NCBI RefSeq assembly: GCF_001280565.1
Contig: NZ_LGRO01000001.1
Location: forward strand, 2,046,001 to 2,110,000
Reading direction: 5' to 3'
Origin: Sulfobacillus thermosulfidooxidans
Lineage (GTDB): Bacteria; Bacillota; Sulfobacillia; Sulfobacillales; Sulfobacillaceae
DNA length: 64,000 bases
Under the pieces are notes generated by a model. That model worked only from the letters and a program-made list of their open reading frames with translations. It had not been told where the DNA came from and made no database searches. A program made the position numbers and the translations under genes. Shown here piece by piece: positions 16,014-25,325 of the stretch. Position 1 is the stretch's first letter, and each line of letters starts with the position of its first letter.

Positions 16014-17552
16014 GTGATTGCCCTATTATTTGGATATATGGGGTTTCTCGTGTTATTGGGAAGACAAAGGACGGCCACAAGTGTGCAAGCTTTTCGCAGC
16101 GGGAATCACCAATTGGGGTTTTGGACCATTCTTATCATGGTGACTGCGTTGTGGTCCTCTTCCCTGATTGTAGTGGAAATCGATACCGCCTATCAGTACG
16201 GAATCAGTGCTCTATGGTATGGCGTCAGCGTAGCCCTCATGTCTGTTCTTGTTTCTTTGCTAATGCCTTGGTTCCACCGTTATGCTTATATTTCTAATAG
16301 TGATTTGTTAGGCCGTGCTTTTGGTCGAGGCGTTCGCCGTTTAAGCGGGATAGTGATTGGGGGGACCTTCCCCATTTTCGCGTTATCTAATGCGCTTGCC
16401 GCCGCAATTTTTCTGCAAACTGCCTTGTCTTGGCCATTATGGCTTAGCTTAAGTGTCACCACCTTATTATTAATTGTCACTATCCAATTTGCTGGGATAC
16501 TGTCTCTTGCTCAAACGCAGGGATTTAATTTGTTTATGGTGATGGTCGGCATCGTTTATGCCGTCCATACCTTGGATCAGCCGTTTCCTCATCCTTTAGC
16601 CAGTATGCCCTCACAATATTGGCATCTATGGGGCGTCGGCCACGGAATTATCGCCGTCTGGTTTGGCATGAACATTTTAAACGTTGTTTGTGCGCAAGCA
16701 GAAATTCAAACGCTTGCCGCTGCCCGCCATATTCGCCATGCCAGATGGGCAACATGGCTATCCACGATCTGGCTTTTGGTCATCATCGCGGTCAGCACCT
16801 GGCTTGGCGTGATGACCCGTCTTTTGACACCGGATCCACATATGGATGGACTCGAGGCTTTCTTCCACATTGTATTGGCCCACAGTTCCCCTTTTTGGGT
16901 GGCTATTTTGGGGATGGCCATGTGGTCTTTGGCTATCATGTGGTGTGGGCCCCTGTTATTTTCTGGTGCCATTAGTGTGACTCAAGATGTGATAGGGCAA
17001 TCCCACAGCCTGCCTTGGCTACGACTAGGACTCATCGTGGAAGGTATCATCATGGTCTTATATGGCCTGTGGCGCCCAGACCAACTGGCTTGGTGGCGTG
17101 TGTTCGGTTTAACGCTGCGTAATGCGGCCGTCGTCGGTCCCACGTTAGTCGTGCTCCTGTGGAAAGACACCTTTCCAGCTAAAGCCGTTCTTCTCGCTAT
17201 CGCCAGTGGCATTGCTACGGGTCTTGGATTAAATGCCCTCACTGGATTTTCCGCCACTCACTTTGTCTGGGGCATAAATCCCATGTGGTCTGCGGCAACA
17301 GTAACCTTGGTGGTGCTTGCTACCGCGCGACTTCTTCATCAACGCCAACGCTTAGGAGCAATCTCCGGTCTCAGCCTGTGGGCATTTTTATCCATATTGT
17401 TGATAGGTTATGGTTCGCCTAAAAATATTTTGGGAATTCTGCTCTTAGCTATGGGCTTATTGTTTGTAGGGTATGCCTGGTTATTAACCCGCGATCGTGT
17501 TGCCTATGGCGTAAAGATTAACTCCTTGTCACGATCAGTACAATCCGACTAA
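16014..17552 (+). CDS. Sodium:solute symporter (SSS)-like membrane transporter
   Basis: A 512-residue polytopic membrane protein with about 13 predicted transmembrane segments. The N-terminal part (FRSGNHQLGFWTILIMVTAL) resembles the first helices of SSS transporters, where a variable FFxAGR segment precedes TM2. The rest is divergent and the substrate cannot be named. The GTG at 16014 is ten bases after AGGAGG; a second GTG at 16005 would be only one base from it. It stands between the HTH/GGDEF-like gene and the first sorted protein of the island. No sodium-site motif could be confirmed by eye, so family membership is moderate. Confidence 0.65.
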   Translation: MIALLFGYMGFLVLLGRQRTATSVQAFRSGNHQLGFWTILIMVTALWSSSLIVVEIDTAYQYGISALWYGVSVALMSVLVSLLMPWFHRYAYISNSDLLGRAFGRGVRRLSGIVIGGTFPIFALSNALAAAIFLQTALSWPLWLSLSVTTLLLIVTIQFAGILSLAQTQGFNLFMVMVGIVYAVHTLDQPFPHPLASMPSQYWHLWGVGHGIIAVWFGMNILNVVCAQAEIQTLAAARHIRHARWATWLSTIWLLVIIAVSTWLGVMTRLLTPDPHMDGLEAFFHIVLAHSSPFWVAILGMAMWSLAIMWCGPLLFSGAISVTQDVIGQSHSLPWLRLGLIVEGIIMVLYGLWRPDQLAWWRVFGLTLRNAAVVGPTLVVLLWKDTFPAKAVLLAIASGIATGLGLNALTGFSATHFVWGINPMWSAATVTLVVLATARLLHQRQRLGAISGLSLWAFLSILLIGYGSPKNILGILLLAMGLLFVGYAWLLTRDRVAYGVKINSLSRSVQSD

Positions 17553-17731
17553 CTTCACGAACCCAATAAAAGTTCCATTTGACTTTTTTGTTCTGTTGGA
17601 TTTACTGGCATTTGAAGATTCATTTGTCATGAGACATTCATAGAGCTAGCAATGCGAGGCCGGATGAGAGTGGCAACATGCCATCTGCTTCAATCATGGG
17701 TGTAGGCTCGGAATCGAAAGGAAGACAAATT

Positions 17732-18349
17732 ATGCCACATCGTTGGTGGATGATTCCTCTCCGTATATTGCTCACCGCGGGTCTGAGTGTGCCATTCTTT
17801 GCCCAAAGCGCAACACCTCTCGCAACCTCACAGCAACGTCAACATAAACATTCACAAGATGCCTTAGTTATGGACTATGTGAATGCCTCTTCCCAAAACA
17901 CAGAACCTGGCCCCCAACAGTGGCAATGGACCATTAAGATTAGCAATGTCAAAACACCCGAAAACTCCGGATTATTCCGCAAAATCAGGGTATTAACCTC
18001 CAATCAGCCACAAAATTTTGTCAAGAACGATAATATTGGGAGTCACCTATTCAATTACCCAATTGGATCCAATCAAGTTGATAACGGGACCATGACCTTC
18101 GCCATGCAAAGTCCCTTCCCTCCACCTAACGCGTCTTTTATTGATGTCTCGGAACATGACACGCCGCAGTCCACATCAGCCGAAGGAAGTGGAAACGGTG
18201 TAGACGTGCGTCAAGAGTCTTCTATCTCAATTACATCTTTACCTTACAGGCAATTACCCGAATTACCCATGGCTAGTGTTCTGCCTGCTTTACTGGTCAC
18301 AGGTTTGGGAATATGGGTATATAAACAACACCGTATAGTATCCCCTTGA
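17732..18349 (+). CDS. Secreted protein with LPExP C-terminal sorting signal (1)
   Basis: A 205-residue exported protein. ATG 17732 follows GAAAGGAAG and begins a signal peptide (MIPLRILLTAGLSVPFFAQS). The mature part is polar, rich in Ser/Asn/Gln, and has no recognised domain. The C-terminus is tripartite: QLPELPMASVLP from residue 174, a hydrophobic stretch, then a short basic tail KQHR. The same signal ends two neighbouring proteins (18588-19142 and 21106-21711) that flank an exosortase. By analogy with PEP-CTERM proteins it should be cut and anchored or processed by that exosortase. Its Met replaces the Trp seen in the other two. Confidence 0.82.
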   Translation: MPHRWWMIPLRILLTAGLSVPFFAQSATPLATSQQRQHKHSQDALVMDYVNASSQNTEPGPQQWQWTIKISNVKTPENSGLFRKIRVLTSNQPQNFVKNDNIGSHLFNYPIGSNQVDNGTMTFAMQSPFPPPNASFIDVSEHDTPQSTSAEGSGNGVDVRQESSISITSLPYRQLPELPMASVLPALLVTGLGIWVYKQHRIVSP

Positions 18350-18587
18350 CTTTAAAAACAGGCGACCATCGCATAGGCTTTGCAAATTCCCTTTTAAACT
18401 CCTCAAATGAATTCCTCATCAAGTATGTCGTGAACAGGAGACGAAGTTTGAGATAGTAATCGCGACTGTTAAACCAGGCCTCATGCGTTATGGTTGCCTT
18501 ATCATCATACGTTTGCTTTGGTGTCCTTAAAGGTTCGAACGCGTGTTGATATCCTTAGCCTTACGATAAGAAGGGGTTGATATACTG

Positions 18588-19142
18588 GTGAGCACCACAT
18601 TTTGGCGATTTTCTGGAATACTTGGTCTGGCGGGATCAGCGCTGTTATCTATGGGCCACTTAGTACTGGCAGCAGAACCGGGCACGGCGAGTAGACATCA
18701 AACTAAGATTATTAACACGAACCGTCCCAGTGCGAATACACCGCCAATCACCATTTCTATGAAAGATAGTGTCAACGGCACTGATGAAGGCTCTATTACC
18801 ATTACAGAATCCACGTCCACTTCGGGAATGGCCACATGGAACTGGAGCGGTCTTGGTATCGGAGATTTTGTCAATGTCTATACGTTTTCCAAAGATTCTC
18901 CTCAAACGCCTACACTTCTTTCGCAAAGTAGCGGCAAAGTCACCACAGCTGGTTCTTATAGTGCAAACATCCAGCTACCAAAAGGAGACACATGGTCCAA
19001 TACTGGCATCGAAATGAGTGAATCAGCCTTTGCAGTGGGCCAATTACCAGAAGTTCCGTGGGCAGCAGCATTACCCCTACTTCTGGTCGTTCCATGGGGT
19101 TTAACCCTTATCCGCCATAGGCGTCAAGTTACCTCCTCGTGA
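18588..19142 (+). CDS. Secreted protein with LPExP C-terminal sorting signal (2)
   Basis: A 184-residue exported protein from a GTG at 18588; the ribosome-binding site AAGGGG is 11-12 bases away, so the start is moderately sure. An N-terminal signal sequence (GILGLAGSALLSMGHLVLAA) is followed by a Thr/Ser-rich region of about 120 residues, possibly a beta-sandwich (GSITITESTSTSG, WNWSGLGIGDFVNVYTF). The end has QLPEVPWAAALP from residue 152, a hydrophobic segment and the basic tail RHRR. It lies directly before the exosortase gene. I see no enzymatic motif; a surface structural role is an inference. Confidence 0.82.
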   Translation: MSTTFWRFSGILGLAGSALLSMGHLVLAAEPGTASRHQTKIINTNRPSANTPPITISMKDSVNGTDEGSITITESTSTSGMATWNWSGLGIGDFVNVYTFSKDSPQTPTLLSQSSGKVTTAGSYSANIQLPKGDTWSNTGIEMSESAFAVGQLPEVPWAAALPLLLVVPWGLTLIRHRRQVTSS

Positions 19143-19419
19143 TAGTCTGGTCAAGCATTTAGGCCAAAACACGGCTTATGATGCCTTAAAATTCCCCCTC
19201 TTCGCCTTCTATACCCAGCTGAGATACCCATTGAGACCGCAGGTAGGACTGACAGCATCTTATATATTTGATTACGCTGTATCTACCATGCTACAAAGCT
19301 GCTGGATTGAATCGAAATCGCCATGGCTGTCTGGAAGCGCCTTTCGGGAGCATTCCACACACTCCAGATTATCCGACCCTTATAGATTTTTCAGGAATGG
19401 GAGGAACAACAAAGACATC

Positions 19420-21045
19420 ATGACAGGAACAGAGATTCATAGCCATCGTAAACATTCGCTTGGCATGCTGTGGACTTTGTGGGTCATCGTTTCCATCTTT
19501 CCTCTATTGGCCTACGCCTCTCCTTTATGGCAGAATGTCTTGGCGGATACTCCCATCGCGGATTTAATTTGGATCCCTATTTTGGCTCTAGGCTGGGCGA
19601 CTTGGAGTATTTTGACCGGGGATTTCAACCGCCCTGATGATAGTGAATTAAATGGTATTTTAGGACTCACTTTAGCCGTTGTTGTCGGGTTATCCCTAGT
19701 CTTAGGCCCCGTCCGTTGGCCCACATTCTTTGTGTTTAATCACGGCGGCCTGTTGTTGTGGCCTTTATGGATATTGGCGATGACCTGGATATTTTGGGGG
19801 ATTGAAGCGACGCGCAAGGTTTTTGCCCCTTTACTCTATCTGGTATTAGTGTGGCCGCCGATTTTTGAAGCCATAGCCAATAACACGCAAACCGCTCTGG
19901 TCAAATGGGCCATTGCCGTATTAAATGATTTGTCCCATCACGTATCCTGGTTACATGCCGCTCAAATTGCGGGAACTTTTGGGGTCAATTACCATGGTCA
20001 AAATATTTTGGTAGTGGTGGCTGAGGCTTGCAGCGGCGCTGATAGCCTCTTAGGGGCTGCTATAGTGATTCCCGTGATTTGGTTTATGTTACAAGGCGGG
20101 AATGGAAAAAAAACCGTGCTGAGTAGTGTTGCCTTATTCGGTGCCTTAATCCTCAACTGGATAAGACTTGCCGTCATCGTTCTTTGTGTTCATATTCTTG
20201 GGCCATCTGTCACCTTTCATTATATCCATCCCGTTCTGGGATTCATCTTGTTTGGGTTGTTGGCCGTTATGTTAGTAATCCTTTTAAAACCCCTCAAACT
20301 CCACATGCCCACAATTCAGATGTCCTCGACGGTAAGATTTGCCGGTTGGGGACGAATTAGTGGGGCCGTGCTTGTTTCTGCCGTACTTTTCTTCTTTCTC
20401 CGTCCCTTATTTAACCTGGCCCAAGGAACGTTTGGCAATCCCAGTCCCGTTAAACGGTACCGGGTTGCAACATTCCTGCCTTCGTTGCCTCAATTTCAAA
20501 AGAGTCCCGCATATTATGCTAATGAATCCTCTGTATTGGGTCCCGATTCTGCAACCCAGGCGGATCTTTACGTCATGCCCCATTCTGGAAAAGAAACACT
20601 CGTCGAAATGTGGAGCACGGCTAACGCGTCCCGACTGGCGACCTACGGATTTCATGCCTGCTTACTATATCACGGCGATAATATCGTAGCATCCCAGTCA
20701 TTTCAACTGGTCCATGGGGTGGTGGCCACTGCTTATGCTGTTAGCCTTCCCCCAAGTACGGTCGGCGGACAGCGATCGACATATGTTGATATCGAGTGGA
20801 GCGACGCAGTGAAAACATCTCAAGGGATTCGCTATCAAAGATGGTCGATTGCCTCGTTTCCCGCTTCTACGCCTAACCCTACCAATCTTCATCTACCCAA
20901 TCATCTTGAACCCTTGACGGCGATCGAAGCAATGACAGCGCCAGGCACGCACGGTCTTTGGCCGTTGGCTACCTTGCATACCAAGACGGTCCTAATCGCA
21001 TTGGCTGACGAAATGTTCCATGCCAGTTTGAGAAACCATGAATAA
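19420..21045 (+). CDS. Exosortase with fused EpsI-like domain
   Basis: Membrane transpeptidase-like enzyme predicted to process the C-terminal sorting signals of the adjacent secreted proteins. From ATG 19420 (541 residues) it has about eight transmembrane segments. The three catalytic positions of exosortases are present: Cys204 in AEACSGADSLLG, Arg249 in LNWIRLAVIV and His270 in HPVLGFILFG. After the membrane part comes an extracytoplasmic region of about 210 residues that resembles EpsI (HACLLYHG, VVATAYAVSLPP, YVDIEW). GGGAGG lies 15 bases before the ATG, rather far; the frame is open up to 19231. Exosortases with recognised substrates are mostly known in Gram-negative bacteria and cyanobacteria, which makes this Firmicutes-like locus unusual. 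Confidence 0.88.
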   Translation: MTGTEIHSHRKHSLGMLWTLWVIVSIFPLLAYASPLWQNVLADTPIADLIWIPILALGWATWSILTGDFNRPDDSELNGILGLTLAVVVGLSLVLGPVRWPTFFVFNHGGLLLWPLWILAMTWIFWGIEATRKVFAPLLYLVLVWPPIFEAIANNTQTALVKWAIAVLNDLSHHVSWLHAAQIAGTFGVNYHGQNILVVVAEACSGADSLLGAAIVIPVIWFMLQGGNGKKTVLSSVALFGALILNWIRLAVIVLCVHILGPSVTFHYIHPVLGFILFGLLAVMLVILLKPLKLHMPTIQMSSTVRFAGWGRISGAVLVSAVLFFFLRPLFNLAQGTFGNPSPVKRYRVATFLPSLPQFQKSPAYYANESSVLGPDSATQADLYVMPHSGKETLVEMWSTANASRLATYGFHACLLYHGDNIVASQSFQLVHGVVATAYAVSLPPSTVGGQRSTYVDIEWSDAVKTSQGIRYQRWSIASFPASTPNPTNLHLPNHLEPLTAIEAMTAPGTHGLWPLATLHTKTVLIALADEMFHASLRNHE

Positions 21046-21105
21046 CTCAGTCATGTTAGTGCTTGCAAAACTTTTCCAATCTCCCCATGAAAGGAGGACG
21101 CCACG

Positions 21106-21711
21106 ATGAAAAAAATCTGGAATCACCGGGTGGGAAAGTCGCTGACCATTTCAGTCGTCATTGCAGGCATTAGTGTCGTCGTGCTCAATCTGGGTTCATT
21201 ACTTGAAGGTGTTCACAAGGCGCATAGCACCTCCGTGCCGTCGCGCAATGTACACCTGCTCTCAGTACACCAATTTTCTAAGGCGTCAACTGATTATCTA
21301 TCGGTTGTCGTTCCGGAAAAAGATTTCACTATAACAGAACATGGTCATCAAGGCATGGCCACTTGGATCGCGCCAGCCAGGTGGCAGCTTAGTTCCGGAA
21401 CTCAAGTTGTTTTGTGGGGATGGCCTAATCAAACCTTAACCACTTTCAGCCATTACGCCCCAGAAATTCTAGGAAAAACTACTATTCACGGTCCCTCGCG
21501 GACGATACGCATCATTTTCACCTTGCCTCCGTCGTGGCCTGACGTCCACGAAGTCTTTCAAATGAAAGTCACGTCCCCCTATTTCGCTAGTCTTAAGTCC
21601 CCGCCCTATGGACAACTCCCAGAAGTCCCCTGGGCCGCGTTATTGCCATTCATAGCACTATCTGGGTTTGGCATAGCATTTTATCACAACAAAAAATCAC
21701 CGCCGATATGA
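21106..21711 (+). CDS. Secreted protein with LPExP C-terminal sorting signal (3)
   Basis: A 201-residue exported protein; ATG 21106 follows AAAGGAGGACGCCACG. An uncleaved or signal segment (SLTISVVIAGISVVVLNLGS) opens it. The middle has beta-rich stretches (DYLSVVVPEKDFTIT, TQVVLWGWPNQTL) without a recognised family. It ends with QLPEVPWAALLP from residue 170, a hydrophobic stretch and the tail HNKK, the same signal as the two proteins upstream of the exosortase. It starts 60 bases after the exosortase stop and is probably in its operon, making it the most likely direct substrate. Confidence 0.84.
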   Translation: MKKIWNHRVGKSLTISVVIAGISVVVLNLGSLLEGVHKAHSTSVPSRNVHLLSVHQFSKASTDYLSVVVPEKDFTITEHGHQGMATWIAPARWQLSSGTQVVLWGWPNQTLTTFSHYAPEILGKTTIHGPSRTIRIIFTLPPSWPDVHEVFQMKVTSPYFASLKSPPYGQLPEVPWAALLPFIALSGFGIAFYHNKKSPPI

Positions 21712-21863
21712 TAGCCATGAGTAATCAGAGCATTTGGGCGCGTGCGCTGACCACGCATGGGGTAAACGCGATTTTCTAAAAATCATTAGCCACAACAAAG
21801 TCAAAATTAAAATAAAAGGGGAGAGTTCAAGAAAAATATTTTGTCTTGGCTTAAAGAAAACAT

Positions 21864-21892
21864 CCAGGCAGATAGCCTATCTATCCGCCTGG
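21864..21892. terminator. Hairpin between convergent genes
   Basis: CCAGGCAGATAG-CCTAT-CTATCCGCCTGG is a 12-bp stem with one mismatch, between the third sorted protein and the leftward dehydrogenase. It can end transcription in either direction, though no long T run follows. Confidence 0.6.
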
Positions 21893-21919
21893 AATTCTCA
21901 ATCTAAAGAAGAGAATTCT

Positions 21920-22822
21920 TTAGGAAGGATCGTGTTTGATATTGTGGCCTCCAAAAGCATTGCGCAGGGCGGCAATAACTTGTGCACTATAGGACTCTTC
22001 TTGCCGTGACGCAAAACGGGCCATTAACGACAAGGTAATAACAGGCGCAGGCACCGATTCCTTGATAGCCTCTTCCACGGTCCAGCGTCCTTCTCCCGAG
22101 TCTTCCACGTATCCGCGGATGCCTTTGAGGTCAGGATTTGTTTTAAATACATTTTCTACGAGTTCCAATAACCACGAGCGTACCACACTTCCGTGATTCC
22201 ACATATGACTAATGGCGGCAAAATCTAACTCAAAAGGACCTTTTTTCATAATCTCGAAGCCTTCGCCATAGGCTTGTAAAAGCCCATATTCAATCCCGTT
22301 ATGCACCATTTTGACGAAATGTCCGGCACCGATTGGACCCACATGCAAAAATCCATCCTCTGGAGCTAAACTCTCCATAATAGGACGAACATGGTCAATC
22401 GCTGTGTCACTTCCGCCGGCCATAATGGCATAGCCGTTGGCTAAGCCCCAAATGCCCCCACTAGTTCCCGCGTCAATAAATTCGATACCAAGTTCCTCGG
22501 CCCGCTGTCCCCGCCGGATTGAATCGCGAAAGTTCGCATTACCCCCATCAATCACAATATCGTGCCGAGACAGATAGGGTATCAAGGTTTCAAACAACGT
22601 TTCCGTGGCTTCTCCGGCTGGTACCATCATCCAGACCACCCGCGGGTGTGGCAATTCTTTAATCAGATCCGGAATTGACTCAGCCCCTATTGCCCCCAGT
22701 TTCTCCAATTCGCGCACTTTGTCAGACGTACGATTCCATACCACCACTTCATGTCCATGGCGTAAAAGGCGCTGGGCCATATTGGAACCCATTCGTCCTA
22801 ATCCCAGCATTCCGATCTTCAT
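21920..22822 (-). CDS. gnd: 6-phosphogluconate dehydrogenase, short (decarboxylating) form
   Basis: Oxidises 6-phosphogluconate to ribulose 5-phosphate and CO2. The 300-residue length and motifs match the short, usually NAD-dependent form (YqeC/GntZ-like) rather than the 470-residue enzyme. The N-terminal Rossmann motif GLGRMGSNMAQRL and VVWNRT are clear; the substrate motif DAGTSGGIWGLANGY and the catalytic Lys in GHFVKMVHNGIEY follow. It is monocistronic between the exosortase operon and a diguanylate cyclase. A weak TTGATA-like upstream region gives no firm promoter. Confidence 0.93.
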   Translation of the reverse strand: MKIGMLGLGRMGSNMAQRLLRHGHEVVVWNRTSDKVRELEKLGAIGAESIPDLIKELPHPRVVWMMVPAGEATETLFETLIPYLSRHDIVIDGGNANFRDSIRRGQRAEELGIEFIDAGTSGGIWGLANGYAIMAGGSDTAIDHVRPIMESLAPEDGFLHVGPIGAGHFVKMVHNGIEYGLLQAYGEGFEIMKKGPFELDFAAISHMWNHGSVVRSWLLELVENVFKTNPDLKGIRGYVEDSGEGRWTVEEAIKESVPAPVITLSLMARFASRQEESYSAQVIAALRNAFGGHNIKHDPS

Positions 22823-23022
22823 GATGTCATTCCTCCTAGTGTTTGTGAGCTTATCATGCCCAACGGATAAACGTACCTGTGAAAAAAGCGGGGCCCATAA
22901 TTGGCCACTATTCTCTCTAGACGCAACGAGATGGGGTCAATATCAGATTACAATTCGCCACCGGTCATATCCAGGTGGATGTTTAGTCTAAATTAAATAA
23001 CATCCTGTCAGATAGATCGTAT

Positions 23023-23694
23023 TCATGATCCGAGACGCTCCTGATCGGGTACAAACACCGATGCTAAAGCGACTCGATTTCGCCCGCCCAGTTTCGCGGA
23101 ATACATGGCTTGATCTGCTTCATCAAGGAGAGTCGTCAACGACCGCGGCATTTTTTCCGAATTCGCACTAACGCCTACACTGATGGTGACCCATAATGAA
23201 CGACCACGAATCAAAAATGGCTGAGCGCTGATCTGAGACCGAATACGCTCTGCCACACGCTGGGCGTCAGACAGCGATGTTTCCGGCAACAAAATTACAA
23301 ACTCCTCGCCCCCGTACCGGATACAGGCATCACCTTCTCGCAACTGCATCGCAATACGCCGTCCCACCTCAGTTAACACCGCATCCCCAGAACTGTGGCC
23401 CCAGCGGTCATTCAAAGATTTAAAGTGGTCGATATCCACAAACAGCACCGCCGCGCGAAGTGGATGGGAAATGGATGCCCAGGCGTTCTCCAATTGTCCA
23501 CGTGCTGCCATTTGTGTCAGAGGATCTATTGTGACCAAGAGCCGAAGTTGCTCAAGTTCTTTCGTTTGATTCGCAACTTTCTGAGCTTGTGCAACACATC
23601 CCGCACAACAATACACCTCTCCACGCCAGTGGATTATTGAATCTGCCAAAACAATTCCACAGTGCGCGCATCGAATCGTCGATGCATGGTTCAC
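23023..23694 (-). CDS. Diguanylate cyclase with N-terminal zinc-ribbon-like domain
   Basis: A 223-residue GGDEF protein predicted to make cyclic di-GMP. The catalytic motif is GGEEF in CIRYGGEEFVILLP; VDIDHFKSLNDRWGH holds the metal and substrate residues. The product-inhibition RxxD site is not evident. The N-terminus has two CxxC pairs, CAHCGIVL and CCAGC, resembling a zinc ribbon or treble clef, then a short coiled helix (QKVANQTKELEQLRLL). Input could be zinc or redox state (inference). GTG 23694 follows GGAGGCATAAAG. It belongs with the second GGDEF gene and the dead GGDEF protein of the island. Confidence 0.88.
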   Translation of the reverse strand: MNHASTIRCAHCGIVLADSIIHWRGEVYCCAGCVAQAQKVANQTKELEQLRLLVTIDPLTQMAARGQLENAWASISHPLRAAVLFVDIDHFKSLNDRWGHSSGDAVLTEVGRRIAMQLREGDACIRYGGEEFVILLPETSLSDAQRVAERIRSQISAQPFLIRGRSLWVTISVGVSANSEKMPRSLTTLLDEADQAMYSAKLGGRNRVALASVFVPDQERLGS

Positions 23695-24593
23695 CTTTAT
23701 GCCTCCTTTTCACTCGTTTCACTGTTACCCGTTTGCCACGAACGCGAAAACACAGCCCCGTAGCGTACCACACAAAATCCCCAACGATTCATGAAGGTAG
23801 GATGTCTCATGCCGACAACGCGTACTCACGCTCTATGTGAGTGCCTCTCATTGGACAATGGCACGTTTAGCCACCCTGTTCTTCTTCTAGCCCGCTCAAA
23901 CCGTCTTTCCGTCGGCAATCTTCGTTATAATTCATGAAATCGCCTTCATCTTGTTCCCCAGGTCATTTGGTAATCTCTGTGTCACCATGCCCTTTTCCAT
24001 GCATAATCATTCCCTTTGGACCGGTGTGCGCTTAAAACTTGCGACATTGTTCCTTCGCACTTAACATGTATTTGTCTTTGTCTCTTACCGACTCCAAGTC
24101 TTATTAACCAAAAGATTTTACTCCTATTTCCAATATATCATATAAACACAATATTAAAATGGATGACAGGAAAATCCGATAGGCCAAAAAGCACGTTGTC
24201 CCCACGTATGGGTCATTATCAGATGAACCCATAAACCATTAGAATGGAATGATCAGTTTGATCATCACTGATCCAGCTATCTGTCATCTTTCCGGTTCCT
24301 GGTTTTACGGCTTCCTAGGTGCTCTCAGACGGGTCATTCACATGCTTCTGAGGCGAGTCACCGAGCTTGCCCGCGTATTACACCAAGACAGGCGAAGAGA
24401 AGAACACCGAACGCTCCAACCTTTGGTGAAAGTAATCGCTACGCACCGGCTGCGGTCATATGGAGCACCGCATTGCGAACCTTTCTACCGATACGCAAAT
24501 CCCCGCTGCCTTTATTTTTTGACCGAACAGAGGCTCGTTGCTCTCTCATGATTTTCCAAATTGAGAAATATCTTGCCCAAATCGGCGTGAACA
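23695..24593. other. Long intergenic stretch without supported genes
   Basis: About 900 bases between two diguanylate cyclase genes. Open frames of 60-100 codons occur on the plus strand (24016, 24249) but lack ribosome-binding sites and recognisable motifs. No RNA gene, repeat or IS end was found by eye. Confidence 0.35.
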
Positions 24594-25325
24594 CTAATTG
24601 TCCTCGGGACTCATGCGAAAACTTTTGGTTAAAGGTAATCTTTGGTCATAGGAAAGCGCGTGACGGCGATCAATTTCTATGCCCATTCGTTGTTTTTCGG
24701 GTAATTGATTTGTAGCCTTTTTGGCCCGCTTCTCTTGATACATGGCTTGATCAGCGCGGTCAATGAGGGCATTCAAATCTTCCCCCGGGTGGTATTGGAC
24801 AAGACCAATGGAAAATTGAATTTCCGGATCTGCTGTGCGAATTCTCCCGATGAGCTCTTTGGCGACAGGAACTGATGCACCCGGTAGCACCAGCACAAAT
24901 TCATCGCCCGCCCACCGGATCACTAAATCGCTACGGCGAATTTGACTAAAAATCGTATGGACGACACGACACAATAGACGGTCTCCCGCCTGATGTCCAA
25001 AATGATCATTTACCGCTTTAAGGTTATCCATGTCTAAAAAGGCTATCGTTAAAGGATTATGCGCTCTTACGTCACGTATGAGTTTCGCCAATGCCTGTTC
25101 TCCTGCATAGCGTGTTAAAGAACCCGTCAGCAAATCCCAATTGGAAGCAAAGCGTGCCATATTCTCCCCGGTTCCCGCTATTGTTCCGTACCGACTCAAC
25201 AACTCACTAAAGATCAACCGAATCTGTCGGTCCATTTCTTCACGCGAAATACCTAAAATAGTGACCATGTCTTCAATAGATGTTCCTTGCATCATTAGCA
25301 GGCGAATACGATCATTCTCAATCAC
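24594..25325 (-). CDS. Diguanylate cyclase with N-terminal HTH-like region
   Basis: Predicted cyclic di-GMP synthase of 243 residues from the GTG at 25325, nine bases after GGGAGG (a TTG at 25358 is an alternative). The first 50 residues (SIEDMVTILGISREEMDRQI) look like a helix-turn-helix. The GGDEF domain is complete, with AFLDMDNLKAVNDHFGHQAGD and active-site AGDEF in VIRWAGDEFVLVLPG; the A for G change is tolerated in active enzymes. The same HTH plus GGDEF arrangement occurs in the degenerate protein at 14980-15660, which suggests a duplication. It is the last island gene before abrB. Confidence 0.87.
   Translation of the reverse strand: MIENDRIRLLMMQGTSIEDMVTILGISREEMDRQIRLIFSELLSRYGTIAGTGENMARFASNWDLLTGSLTRYAGEQALAKLIRDVRAHNPLTIAFLDMDNLKAVNDHFGHQAGDRLLCRVVHTIFSQIRRSDLVIRWAGDEFVLVLPGASVPVAKELIGRIRTADPEIQFSIGLVQYHPGEDLNALIDRADQAMYQEKRAKKATNQLPEKQRMGIEIDRRHALSYDQRLPLTKSFRMSPEDN

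Noticed and set aside
18588-19142. LPxTG-type sortase signal in the secreted proteins
   Set aside because: The motif is LPExP followed by Trp-Ala, without Thr-Gly, and the neighbour is an exosortase, not a sortase.
24249-24551. 100-codon plus-strand frame in the gap between the GGDEF genes
   Set aside because: No ribosome-binding site, random-looking composition rich in Arg/His, and no recognisable motif.
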